From NCBI GenBank assembly GCA_052400665.1, contig JBQTGK010000016.1: a stretch of DNA of 64,000 nucleotides; one strand, given 5' to 3'. The position numbers were made by a program, and so were the translations under genes. Below the pieces are notes generated by a model that searched no databases, was not told the origin of the DNA, and was given only the letters and a program-made list of their open reading frames with translations. Below are positions 37,165 to 46,076 of this stretch, in pieces (within the stretch, counting starts at the first letter, position 1; every line of letters starts with the position of its first letter). This DNA comes from JBQTGK01 sp052400665. Its GTDB lineage: Bacteria; Bacteroidota; Bacteroidia; Bacteroidales; Marinifilaceae.

Positions 37165-38064
37165 TTAAGAGGTAAGTTCATGAAAAATATCTTCCAGATT
37201 TTTATTCTGAGATTTCATTTCCAGAATTACAAATTGATTTGCCACAGCAAAATTGAATATCTCTTTTCTGATGTCCTTATTCGATAGAAAATTGTATTTA
37301 TTTTCTCCCAAATAGGTAACTTCATCTAAACACTTAATCTGTTCAAGCTGAGCTAATGATACTTCTGTATCAAATTCAACACTAATAAATTTAGATTCGA
37401 TATTGGAGCTTAGGAATTCAATATTTTTATCTGCTACAAGTTTTCCTTTATTTACAATTAAAACACGCTGACAACAGGCTTCAACCTCTTGCATAATGTG
37501 AGTCGAAAGCATTACTGTTTTCTCTTTACCAATATCCTGTATTAGTTTTCTAATTTCGATTAGCTGATTTGGATCTAATCCTGTTGTGGGTTCGTCTAAA
37601 ATTAAAACTTTAGGATCGTGTAGTAAAGCCTGTGCAATACCTACCCGCTGACGATATCCTTTCGAAAGAGAAGCTATTTTTTTATTCTGTTCCAAGCCCA
37701 AACCGGTCAAATCAATCATTTCGGCAATTCTATTTTTCCTGATCTTACCCAATTTATATATCGATGCAACATAATCTAAATACTCCTTCACATACATTTC
37801 CAAATAAAGGGGATTATGCTCTGGCAAATAACCAATTTGCTTTCTTACCTCCAGAGAATTTTCTTCTATATTAATGCCATTAAGTTCAACGATTCCTGAA
37901 GATTGAGGAATGTAACCTGTAATAATTTTCATCATCGTAGATTTTCCCGCCCCATTAGGACCCAAAAATCCTACAACCTGGCCCTCGTGAATTTCAAAAC
38001 TAACATTATCGAGTGCTTTTTGTTTTCCGTATCGTTTGCTTACTTCCTGAACTTTTATCGACAT
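37165..38064 (-). CDS. gldA: GldA-type ABC transporter ATP-binding protein
   Basis: An ABC ATPase that resembles GldA, required for gliding motility in Flavobacterium. I use the ATG at 38064; a TTG at 38082 would add only six residues (SIIYC). The domain has Walker A GPNGAGKS, signature LSKGYRQR, Walker B VLILDEPTTGLDP and the H-loop STHIMQE. The stretch IGYLPEHNPLYLEMYVKEYL is characteristic of the GldA group. Membrane partners GldF/GldG are not adjacent. A small hairpin overlaps the stop codon. Confidence 0.82.
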   Translation of the reverse strand: MSIKVQEVSKRYGKQKALDNVSFEIHEGQVVGFLGPNGAGKSTMMKIITGYIPQSSGIVELNGINIEENSLEVRKQIGYLPEHNPLYLEMYVKEYLDYVASIYKLGKIRKNRIAEMIDLTGLGLEQNKKIASLSKGYRQRVGIAQALLHDPKVLILDEPTTGLDPNQLIEIRKLIQDIGKEKTVMLSTHIMQEVEACCQRVLIVNKGKLVADKNIEFLSSNIESKFISVEFDTEVSLAQLEQIKCLDEVTYLGENKYNFLSNKDIRKEIFNFAVANQFVILEMKSQNKNLEDIFHELTS

Positions 38065-38275
38065 ACAATAAATTATTGACAAGTACTTTTAAATAAAACG
38101 CCTCAAATACTTAGAGTTATAAGCACTTACTCGTTACACGTATTGTTTTAAAAAATATAAAATACCTGATTCCTACAATTTGAGCATGAATTTACTAATT
38201 CTTCTCTTCTTTTTCGAAAGAAATCATAATTCTTAATTAATAACTACCTTTGTGATTCAATTCAAATCAAAGGAA

Positions 38276-40237
38276 ATGAGTTTTTCACAGCATACACAGT
38301 TTTGTAACGATCTTTTTAACTACACTCGTCGCAAATCGAGCGAAGTAAACATTGGAACGACTCCCCTGGGAGGAAAAAACCCTATTCAGGTTCAATCGAT
38401 GACCAACACCGATACAAATAACATTGAAGCCAGTGTTGAACAAACAATAAAAATGATTGAGTCGGGTGCTAAATATGTACGATTAACCGCCCAAGGGATT
38501 AAAGAGGCCGAGAGTTTAAAATTTATAAAAGCCGAATTGCTTAAAAAAGGCTATCATACACCTTTAGTGGCTGATATTCATTTTAATCCAAAGGCAGCTT
38601 CTATTGCTGCTAAATATGTTGATAAAGTTCGAATTAACCCTGGAAATTTTGTAGATAAACGAGCTGATTTTAAAAGTCAGGAATACAACGAAGCTCAATA
38701 TCGTGAAGATCTGGAAAAAATTCGGGAGGCCTTTATTCCTTTTCTTACCATCTGTAAAGAGTTTAATACGGCCATTCGAATTGGAACCAATCATGGTTCT
38801 TTATCCGACCGGATAATGACTAAATATGGTGACACACCGCAGGGAATGGTTGAGTCGACATTAGAATTTTTACGCATTTGTAAAGAACAGAACTTTATGG
38901 ATGTTGCCATTTCTATTAAATCGAGCAATACGGTTATGATGGTAAAAACCGTTCGGTTATTGATTGTGGAAATGGAAAAAGAGAATATGAATTTTCCTTT
39001 ACATTTAGGAGTAACCGAAGCTGGAGAAGGAGAAGATGGACGAATTAAATCGGCAGTAGGAACCGGAGCATTACTAAACGATGGCATTGGCGATACCATA
39101 AGAATTTCTCTCACCGAAAATCCTGAGATTGAATCTCCCGTTGGAAAAAAACTGGTTGATTATGTACTCGAAAAAGAAAATCATACTTTAATTGCGCCCC
39201 TTAAAAATACAAATATAAACCTACTGGATTTTTATAAGCGAAACACGTGTATGGTTCAAAATATTGGTCGTAAAAAAGTTCCTGTAGTAATTTCTGATTT
39301 AAGCCATGAGAAATTCCTAACCGCTGATTTACCCGAACAGGCAGGTTATGTACTTAATCAGGATAACTTTGAATGGGAAAAAGGAAAGCTTGCCGCCGAT
39401 TTTATTTATGTAAACGGATATGACCCAATATTTGCTGACTATCCAAAAGATCTTAAACTAATTGTAGATCAGGAATGCTGGCAACAGACTGATCAGTTTA
39501 CCGACAAATCGTACCCTTTATTTCAAAGTAAAGCGTTCATGCGTCTTAACCCATTGGCTTTTTGCTGCGATATTCATTTTGTAGAATGCTCGTATAGCGA
39601 TCTTACCGACGAGTTTATTGCCAATGTAAATGCAAATAAAAAAGTAGTGCTCATCTGTAAATCGAATCATAAAAATGCATTTGCAGAACAAAGAGCATTT
39701 GCTTTGCGCTTAATTGAGGCCAATTGCGATGCTCCAATTATTTTTAAAAGATATTTTCCGGAAGTACATCTGGAAGATCTGCAAATTAAAGCCTCTGCAG
39801 ATTTAGGAGCTTTATTTTTCGATGGATTTGGCAATGGAATATCGATTAAAAACGACGGAAAACTCAATCCGAAAGATGTTCTGTCTACCGCTTTCGGAAT
39901 ATTGCAAGCTGCAAGAGTTCGAACCAGTAAAACTGAATTTGTATCCTGTCCGGGTTGCGGCAGAACTTTATTTAAATTACAAGATGTAGTTGCTCAGGTT
40001 AAAAGAGAATTTGCTCACCTAACACACTTAAAAATTGGGGTTATGGGATGCATTGTAAATGGTCCGGGCGAAATGGGAGATGTAGATTATGGTTATGTAG
40101 GAGCAGGACCTGGAAAAGTATGGCTTTACAAAGGTCATGAAGTCGTTCGAAAAAATATTGCAAGCGATAAAGCGATTGAAGAGCTAAAAGAAATAATTAA
40201 AAACAATGGCGATTGGATTAACGATAATAAAGAATAA
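38276..40237 (+). CDS. ispG: 4-hydroxy-3-methylbut-2-enyl diphosphate synthase, long form
   Basis: The penultimate enzyme of the MEP isoprenoid pathway. It reduces MEcPP to HMBPP using a 4Fe-4S cluster. The ATG at 38276 is preferred to a GTG at 38252, which falls inside a -7 element (TACCTTTG, 38245-38252). The N-terminal TIM barrel includes NPIQVQSMTNTDT. The C-terminal reductase domain holds the cluster cysteines (SCPGCGRTLF, MGCIVNGPGEMGDVDYGYV). About 250 extra residues between the two domains make this the three-domain form found in Bacteroidota, Chlamydiae and plants. Confidence 0.95.
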   Translation: MSFSQHTQFCNDLFNYTRRKSSEVNIGTTPLGGKNPIQVQSMTNTDTNNIEASVEQTIKMIESGAKYVRLTAQGIKEAESLKFIKAELLKKGYHTPLVADIHFNPKAASIAAKYVDKVRINPGNFVDKRADFKSQEYNEAQYREDLEKIREAFIPFLTICKEFNTAIRIGTNHGSLSDRIMTKYGDTPQGMVESTLEFLRICKEQNFMDVAISIKSSNTVMMVKTVRLLIVEMEKENMNFPLHLGVTEAGEGEDGRIKSAVGTGALLNDGIGDTIRISLTENPEIESPVGKKLVDYVLEKENHTLIAPLKNTNINLLDFYKRNTCMVQNIGRKKVPVVISDLSHEKFLTADLPEQAGYVLNQDNFEWEKGKLAADFIYVNGYDPIFADYPKDLKLIVDQECWQQTDQFTDKSYPLFQSKAFMRLNPLAFCCDIHFVECSYSDLTDEFIANVNANKKVVLICKSNHKNAFAEQRAFALRLIEANCDAPIIFKRYFPEVHLEDLQIKASADLGALFFDGFGNGISIKNDGKLNPKDVLSTAFGILQAARVRTSKTEFVSCPGCGRTLFKLQDVVAQVKREFAHLTHLKIGVMGCIVNGPGEMGDVDYGYVGAGPGKVWLYKGHEVVRKNIASDKAIEELKEIIKNNGDWINDNKE

Positions 40238-40307
40238 AAGATAAATTGATTTTTTTATTCACATAATTTTATAACTTGCACAACTACCTAATCATAAAAT
40301 TATTAGT

Positions 40308-41093
40308 GTGAAGAAAAGAGTCCTACTTGTATTTTTCAGCTTCCTGATCTCATTCGCCTATGCCGATAAATTTGAATTAAGCGGAGTATATTTAGGAAAG
40401 AACTTGTATGTAATGAATAACTTTGCCGATTCGGGAGTTGGATTTTGCGTATACGAAATAACAATCAACGGACAAACTTCTTCAGACGAAATTAACAGTA
40501 GTGCATTCGAAATCGATTTAGGGCAATTCAATTTTGAGTTTGGAGATAAAATAACAGTCATCCTCTACTATAAAAATGGATGCCTTCCCAAAATAATGAA
40601 TCCGGAAGTAATTCAGCCAACATCATCTTTTATCGTACAAAAATCAAACGTAGATGAGAATGGCACCCTACATTGGACAACTTCTAATGAAATAGGATCG
40701 ATACCATTTATTGTACAGCAATTTAGATGGAACAAATGGATTACTGTTGGTAAAATAGATGGCAAAGGAAATCGTAAAAGCAATGAGTATGAAGTAAATG
40801 TTCGACTGCATTTTGGTAAAAATAGTTTTCGATTATGCCAGATCGACTACAGTGGAATACCCCGATATTCTTCACCAATCATCTATCAGTCGAAACAAAA
40901 AAAAGTTAGCTATGGCCCTGAAAAAATAAAAGATGTTTTACTGTTTTCAGACTCGACTTTATATGAAATATATGATAGCTATGGGGCTATTATTTTAAAA
41001 GGCTATGGGGCTAAAATCAATTTAAAAGGTCATCAATCTGGCTTGTACTATATAAATTACGATAATAGCATGGACAGTTTCAAAAAAAGATAA
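40308..41093 (+). CDS. Exported protein with T9SS-like C-terminal domain
   Basis: A 261-residue exported protein that starts at GTG (40308), chosen because it gives a normal signal peptide (KKRVLLVFFSFLISFAYA). The mature part is beta-rich. The last 40 residues (YEIYDSYGAIILKGYGAKIN, then LKGHQSGLYYINYDN and a basic tail) resemble type A sorting domains for the type IX secretion system, so surface export is possible. The similarity is by pattern and not strong. It is 70 bases after ispG and may have its own promoter. Confidence 0.6.
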   Translation: MKKRVLLVFFSFLISFAYADKFELSGVYLGKNLYVMNNFADSGVGFCVYEITINGQTSSDEINSSAFEIDLGQFNFEFGDKITVILYYKNGCLPKIMNPEVIQPTSSFIVQKSNVDENGTLHWTTSNEIGSIPFIVQQFRWNKWITVGKIDGKGNRKSNEYEVNVRLHFGKNSFRLCQIDYSGIPRYSSPIIYQSKQKKVSYGPEKIKDVLLFSDSTLYEIYDSYGAIILKGYGAKINLKGHQSGLYYINYDNSMDSFKKR

Positions 41094-41098
41094 CCGAT

Positions 41099-41731
41099 CT
41101 AACTCCTCTCAAATAAATCTAATACTGTTTCCCCATTCTCCAAATCCAGAAAATGTGCCTTCATTCCTACCGATCTTGCTCCTTCAACATTTGCGATCAT
41201 GTCATCGATAAATAAAGTATCCCCGGCTACTAAACCTTCCATTTCCAAAACTGTAGAATAAATCTTAGGATCAGGTTTACGAAGCCCCATATTATGCGAG
41301 TAATAATCATTTTCAAAAAAGTCGGACAAACAAACCCCATGAGTCTCTTTAATTTTTCGCATATAAGCAGTCCAATGAATGATGTTTGTATTGCTTAATA
41401 GAAACAATCTATGGCTCTTTTTTAATTGCTTTAAAAGCTCTAATCTCTCAAAAGGAAGATCAAGTAACATGGAATTCCAGGCTAAATCAATCTCTTCATC
41501 GCTTACTTTTCGACTAATATGCTTACGAATTTCGAATCTAAATTGGTCGGCACTACTAATTCCTTTTTCAAGTTTATCGAATAAACCATTTTTTTGATAT
41601 TCACTCTTTATTAAGCGAACATCCTCTAAACCAATTTGCTGAAAACTGTCAACTGCCTTTTGAGGATCAATATTCATAAGAACACCTCCGAAATCGAAGA
41701 TTATATTGGGGATTGAATTGTATTTTTGCAT
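41099..41731 (-). CDS. HAD-family hydrolase
   Basis: A 210-residue haloacid dehalogenase-like hydrolase, subfamily IA. Motif I is FDFGGVL, where the usual DxD is DFG, as in the IA-variant 3 group. Motif II is LFLLSNTN, motif III the Lys in LRKPDPKIY, and motif IV FIDDMIANVEGA. Substrates are probably small phosphorylated metabolites. It converges with the exported protein six bases away. Confidence 0.87.
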   Translation of the reverse strand: MQKYNSIPNIIFDFGGVLMNIDPQKAVDSFQQIGLEDVRLIKSEYQKNGLFDKLEKGISSADQFRFEIRKHISRKVSDEEIDLAWNSMLLDLPFERLELLKQLKKSHRLFLLSNTNIIHWTAYMRKIKETHGVCLSDFFENDYYSHNMGLRKPDPKIYSTVLEMEGLVAGDTLFIDDMIANVEGARSVGMKAHFLDLENGETVLDLFERS

Positions 41732-41830
41732 AAATTTTTTCTCTTATTTATTGAATTATTCAATACAAATATGTAATATTGCACACCGAAAACAAAGACA
41801 AAACATCAGTTTTATTTTCTTTGTTTTTCG

Positions 41831-41905
41831 AGGGCCTATAGCTCAGCTGGTTAGAGCACCTGACTCATAATCAGGGGGTCCATGGTTCAAGCCCATGTGG
41901 GCCCA
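41831..41905 (+). tRNA. tRNA with CAT anticodon (Ile2 or elongator Met)
   Basis: A full cloverleaf can be drawn: acceptor GGGCCTA / TGGGCCC, D-arm GCTC/GAGC, anticodon arm CCTGA-CTCATAA-TCAGG, variable GGGTC, and T-arm CATGG-TTCAAGC-CCATG. The anticodon is CAT, without initiator features. By its GGTCxxxGGTTCAAG pattern it may be the lysidine-modified tRNA-Ile, but elongator Met is possible. The CCA end is not encoded. Confidence 0.9.
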
Positions 41906-41915
41906 CCCCCAATAA

Positions 41916-41948
41916 AAACACCCAATTTAACGATTGGGTGTTTTTTTT
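41916..41948 (+). terminator. Terminator after the tRNA
   Basis: A 9-bp stem (ACACCCAAT / ATTGGGTGT) followed by eight T, eleven bases past the tRNA. Confidence 0.85.
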
Positions 41949-42042
41949 ATGCAATACACGCAATACTACATTGCAACAACTAATCCGAAATCATGCTTAC
42001 AAAGCATTTTTGCACTTCTTTTATCGGCCTGATAGATTTTAA

Positions 42043-42211
42043 TAAGCATTCCTTTGTTCGCGCAACAAATTTCTACACTTTTGGCTACTGCCGCAAAATA
42101 GTGCTCACGAACAAAAACATCGATCCAATAGACCGTGACAAAACGAATCAGGTACAAACCTTCTTTGTTGTGAATTGAAAATCGAGGAAAACTAATTTAT
42201 GGTTTTGACTT
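42043..42211 (-). pseudogene. Left flanking repeat: 5' fragment of a Y1 transposase gene
   Basis: On the minus strand this segment and its in-frame lead read HNKEGLYLIRFVTVYWIDVF, then VREHYFAAVAKSVEICCANK and GML. This matches the N-terminal part of Y1_Tnp (IS200-like/REP-associated) transposases (YFVTFTVVxWxDVFTR...). The catalytic HUH and Tyr parts are absent, and an unrelated 20-residue tail follows to a stop at 41966. It is repeated at about 90% identity at 52341-52510, so the two copies bracket the restriction island. Confidence 0.6.
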
Positions 42212-42234
42212 AAAACATTGTAAGTAACACTTTT

Positions 42235-45132
42235 CTACCCCACCATGCCATGAACAAAAACCTCCACAAATTCTTTCATTCGGTTAAGGATTCTTACGCC
42301 TATTTCTCTTGCTTTCAATATGCTAGGTCTGTGGTCTAAACATTTAAAAACATCATCGCGAATGGGTTCTTGTCCGCTATAGATATAGGTATCGATTAAG
42401 GATTTAAACTGAGCTTTATCCAGACTTTCGTCTTCGCAGATTTTACCCAAAGCCAATACTTTTTGGTCTTGCCAATATTGATCAAACGCCTCTTCTATCT
42501 TATCAGCATCGTGAATCGCCGGCAGATTCTCTTCAATAAATTTTTCGATGAGTTCTCGTTTGCTACGCAGCATCACATCGCCCCCCAGTAAATCGACAAT
42601 GGCTTTTTTCTGAGCTTTGGCACTCGTTGGATCGCTAAGCTTTAACTTAGCTAGTAGCTTAATGATATAGGCCACATTCACACGATCTCTGTGGATCAAT
42701 TCCAATTCAAAATCGATATCATCTAAAATCGAAACCTTTTCTTTTTGCTTCTCCCGTTTTACCTTTTCGTACAAATCGAGATACTTGCTTTTGTAGTCTT
42801 CGTACTCCTGCTCATCCAAAGGCAAATCGTCCCAATCGAAATCGGTATACGATTGCAGAACATTGAGGTTACGCATCAGTCTTCGGAAGGCTTGCACAAA
42901 AGCAGCTTCCTCTTCTTCGCTTTCTAGTTCGTTTACAGATTGGTAGCTAGGTACTATTTCTTTTAAACCTTTAAACGCCTCATCAAACTGCTTAGCGATA
43001 TCCTTATATTCGGGCATCACAACCACTTCGATAGCCTCTTTATTCGAAAACAAAGTGATGGCATCGTCGGTAGCTTGTTTCAAATTACGGAAACACAATA
43101 TATTACCTTGCGACTTTTGCTCGCCAAAAATACGATTGGTACGCGAGAAGGCTTGTATTAAACCATGTTGCTTTAGGTTCTTATCCACATACAAGGTGTT
43201 GACCTTTTTCGCATCAAAACCCGTTAACATCATGCCAACAACAATAACAAGGTCTAATCGATCTTTTTCATCGTTAAATGTGGTTTTCTCTCTATCCTTT
43301 AAACGCTTGCTGATGTCTTTAAAATAGCCTTCGAAAAGCTTAGAGTCCTTAGTGGTATAGTTGGTGTTGTACATTTTGTTGTAATCCCCAACAAAGCTTT
43401 CCAGCTTATCTCTTGAGTGGCTCGATTGATATGCCACCTGTGCTTCAGCAGCCTGAGCAAATTCAAAATCAGGCAAATAATCCTGGGCATTTTCATCCTC
43501 CTCGTTGGCTCCATAGGTAAAAATGGTGGCAATGCGCAAATCGTGCTCTCCTGCCAATTTTTTTTGTTGGAATAGCTCATAATAGGCAATGGCTGCATCG
43601 ATATCGCTTACCGCAAAAATGGCGGAGTAGTCTTTACTAAAGGTTTTTCTATTGTGATTGGCAATAATGTAATCGACAACACTTTCGAGATATTGAGGAT
43701 CTTCAAAAACTTCTTTTTTATTGATATCTTCAACCATTTGGTCGAACTGTGGTTTGTTTTTATGCTTAAAAACGCTGTAATATTCTATACCAAATTTCAA
43801 GACGTTTTCGTCGCGTATGGCATCGGTAATCACATATTTGTGCAAGCACTTGCCAAATAAATCTTTGGTGGTTCGCTTTCCCTTATCATTTTTAGATGCA
43901 TTCTCAGCAAAAATAGGTGTTCCTGTAAAACCAAACAATTGGCTCCTGGCAAAGAATTTGGTAATTCTCTCGTGGGTTTCGCCAAACTGAGAACGGTGAC
44001 ATTCGTCGAATATGAAAACTAAACGCTCCTTTTTCAGATGCGCCAATTGCTTAGCGTAACGATCCGAAATGGCATTGTTAAGTTTCTGAATGGTGGTAAT
44101 AATTAAATCGGATTCTTTGCGTACGCCCTTTTTATCTTTAAACTTGCCCAAAAACTGATTCACCAAGCTGGTGGTGTTGTCCGTAGAGTCAACACTTCCT
44201 TCCTTAAAAGAATTGAACTCCTGCATGGTTTGATAATCCAAATCCTTACGATCGACCACAAACACCACTTTGTACACCTCGGGCAAATCCATTAAAATCT
44301 GACTGGTTTTAAACGAAGTTAAGGTTTTACCCGAACCTGTGGTGTGCCAGATGTAGGCATTATCGGTACAGGTTTTTACCTGCTTAATTAAGGCCTCGGT
44401 AGCAAAGTACTGGTAAGGCCTTAGCACCATTAACACCTTATGCGTTTCGTTGATAACAATGTAGTTGGCAATCATTTTACCCAGATGATCGGGATTGAGG
44501 AATGCAGCAGCAAAAGCATCCAACTCGGTAATGTTTTTGTTGTTGGCATCGGCCCAAAAGAAGGTTTGTTTGACCGATTGCAATTCGTTATTGGCTAAGT
44601 ACTTGGTGTTTGCGCCATTGCTAATTACAAACAACTGTACATACTGAAACAAGGCATGATTGCTCCAAAACGAATGTTTTTGGTAACGATTAATTTGATT
44701 AAAGGCTTCTTTAATTTCCAGACCTCTGCGCTTGAGTTCTATTTGAACCAGTGGCAAACCATTCACCAACAAGGTAACATCGTAGCGGTTTTTAAAAGAG
44801 CCCTCTTGCGATACCTGATTGGTTACCTGAAATAGGTTCTTGTTCCAGTTTTCGGAATCGAAAAAGCGAACATAGGCAATTTCGCCATTGTCCTGGGTAA
44901 AGCTGAATCTATCTCGTAGGGTTTTGGCTTTTTCGAACACATTACCTTTTGCCAAATGGTTTAGGATGCCGTCGAATTCCTTATCGGTATAGCTGGCTTT
45001 ATTAAAAGCTTCTAGCTGACTCTTTAAATTAGACACAAGTACATCACCATCCATTACTTTAACAGATTGGTAGCCTAAATCAACTAATTGTTTGATTAGT
45101 TTATTTTCTAATATAGCTTCTGATTGGTGCAT
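42235..45132 (-). CDS. hsdR: Type I restriction enzyme, R subunit
   Basis: The motor and nuclease subunit of a type I restriction-modification complex. At 965 residues it has an N-terminal nuclease domain with the ExK-type motif QIELKRRG (about 130), and helicase domains with Walker A HTTGSGKT (about 264), the DEAD-like box FDECHR (about 377) and FGFTGTPIF. The C-terminal helical part binds the methylase. It lies downstream of hsdM and hsdS on the same strand, but fic, a REP array and a GIY-YIG gene come between. The frame is full-length, so the system may be active. Confidence 0.95.
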   Translation of the reverse strand: MHQSEAILENKLIKQLVDLGYQSVKVMDGDVLVSNLKSQLEAFNKASYTDKEFDGILNHLAKGNVFEKAKTLRDRFSFTQDNGEIAYVRFFDSENWNKNLFQVTNQVSQEGSFKNRYDVTLLVNGLPLVQIELKRRGLEIKEAFNQINRYQKHSFWSNHALFQYVQLFVISNGANTKYLANNELQSVKQTFFWADANNKNITELDAFAAAFLNPDHLGKMIANYIVINETHKVLMVLRPYQYFATEALIKQVKTCTDNAYIWHTTGSGKTLTSFKTSQILMDLPEVYKVVFVVDRKDLDYQTMQEFNSFKEGSVDSTDNTTSLVNQFLGKFKDKKGVRKESDLIITTIQKLNNAISDRYAKQLAHLKKERLVFIFDECHRSQFGETHERITKFFARSQLFGFTGTPIFAENASKNDKGKRTTKDLFGKCLHKYVITDAIRDENVLKFGIEYYSVFKHKNKPQFDQMVEDINKKEVFEDPQYLESVVDYIIANHNRKTFSKDYSAIFAVSDIDAAIAYYELFQQKKLAGEHDLRIATIFTYGANEEDENAQDYLPDFEFAQAAEAQVAYQSSHSRDKLESFVGDYNKMYNTNYTTKDSKLFEGYFKDISKRLKDREKTTFNDEKDRLDLVIVVGMMLTGFDAKKVNTLYVDKNLKQHGLIQAFSRTNRIFGEQKSQGNILCFRNLKQATDDAITLFSNKEAIEVVVMPEYKDIAKQFDEAFKGLKEIVPSYQSVNELESEEEEAAFVQAFRRLMRNLNVLQSYTDFDWDDLPLDEQEYEDYKSKYLDLYEKVKREKQKEKVSILDDIDFELELIHRDRVNVAYIIKLLAKLKLSDPTSAKAQKKAIVDLLGGDVMLRSKRELIEKFIEENLPAIHDADKIEEAFDQYWQDQKVLALGKICEDESLDKAQFKSLIDTYIYSGQEPIRDDVFKCLDHRPSILKAREIGVRILNRMKEFVEVFVHGMVG

Positions 45133-45139
45133 AAATTGT

Positions 45140-45430
45140 TTACATTATGTTTTCGTATAAATCCTGCCAATTGGGATTTATACTTTCAATACATTCTATT
45201 TTTTTTGCCCTACTGCCTGCCTTTAATTGTTTTTCTCTACTTATAGCATCGCCTATCGTTTGAAATGTTTCATAATACACTAGCTTACTCAAATTATACC
45301 TTGCTGTAAACGATTTTTTGTCGAGCTTTTCTTTATGCTGTGCTATACGCTCTTGCAAATTAGCAGTTACCCCAACATAAAGCGTGGTGTTATTTTTATT
45401 AGTTAGTATGTATACGAATCCTTGTTTCAT
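45140..45430 (-). CDS. GIY-YIG domain nuclease-like protein
   Basis: A 96-residue single-domain GIY-YIG protein. GFVYILTNKNNTTLYVGVT carries the two Tyr motifs (VYI and LYVG), followed by the Arg of LQERIAQHKE and the Glu in ISREKQLKAGSRAKK. Such small (UPF0213-like) proteins are common in Bacteroidota, often mobile, and their substrate is unknown. It sits seven bases before hsdR and directly after the REP array, so it may have arrived with the repeats or serve as the first gene of an hsdR transcript. Confidence 0.85.
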   Translation of the reverse strand: MKQGFVYILTNKNNTTLYVGVTANLQERIAQHKEKLDKKSFTARYNLSKLVYYETFQTIGDAISREKQLKAGSRAKKIECIESINPNWQDLYENIM

Positions 45431-45444
45431 TTTTTTTCCTTTCT

Positions 45445-46046
45445 GTCATTACGAGGTACGAAGCAATCTCTTTATTCTTTACTAACGGATTGCCGCGCTC
45501 GTTCCTCCTTCGCTGTCATTGCGAGGTACGAAGCAATCTCTTTATTCTTTGCTAACGGATTGCCGCAGTCGTTCCTCCTTCGCAATGACGGTTAATTTGT
45601 ATGTCATTGCGAGGTACGAAGCAATCTCTTAACTATTGCTAACGGATTGCCGCAGTCGTTCCTCCTTCGCAATGACGGGTAATTTGCACTGTCATTGCGA
45701 ACGCAGTGAAGCAATCTCATTCCTTTTGCTAACGGATTGCCACAGTCGTTCCTCCTTCGCAATGACGGGTAATTTGTATGTCATTGCAAGGCGCTAAGCA
45801 ATCTCTTTATTCTTTGCTAACGGATTGCCGCAGTCGTTCCTCCTTCGCAATGACGGGTAATTTGCACTGTCATTGCGAACGCAGTGAAGCAATNNNNNNN
45901 NNNNNNNNNNNNNNNNNNNNNNNNNNNNNNNNNNNNNNNNNNNNNNNNNNNNNNNNNNNNNNNNNNNNNNNNNNNNNNNNNNNNNNNNNCAATCTCATTC
46001 CTTTTGCGAACAGATTGCCGCGCTCGTTCCTCACTCGCAATGACGG
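45445..46046. repeat. Tandem REP-type palindromic repeat array
   Basis: Units beginning GTCATT start at 45445, 45515, 45603, 45691, 45780 and 45869, about 88 bases apart after the first; a last partial unit ends at 46046. Each unit pairs GTCATTGCGAGGTACGAAGC with GTTCCTCCTTCGCAATGAC as an imperfect hairpin around GATTGCCGC. Arms vary (GAACGCAGTGAAG in two units). The array is GC-richer than its neighbours. It is interrupted by an assembly gap. This is a REP element family, not a CRISPR: no unique spacers of constant size are present. Confidence 0.9.
45894..45989. other. Assembly gap (run of N)
   Basis: Ninety-six N fall inside the REP array. Collapsed tandem repeats probably caused it, so the true number of units is unknown. 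Confidence 0.99.
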
Positions 46047-46076
46047 GTTAATAATTCACAACTCATAACTCAAATC

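Noticed and set aside
41831..42043. tRNA-targeted integration of the restriction island
   Set aside because: No copy of the tRNA 3' end occurs at the right boundary, and no integrase gene is present; the flanking repeats are transposase fragments instead.
41966..42157. Intact 63-residue gene
   Set aside because: It starts at TTG inside a frame that extends upstream and holds only the N-terminal part of a Y1 transposase, with an unrelated tail; it is a remnant.
45445..46046. CRISPR array
   Set aside because: The units are long hairpin-forming REP elements with the same sequence between them; there are no unique spacers and no cas genes nearby.
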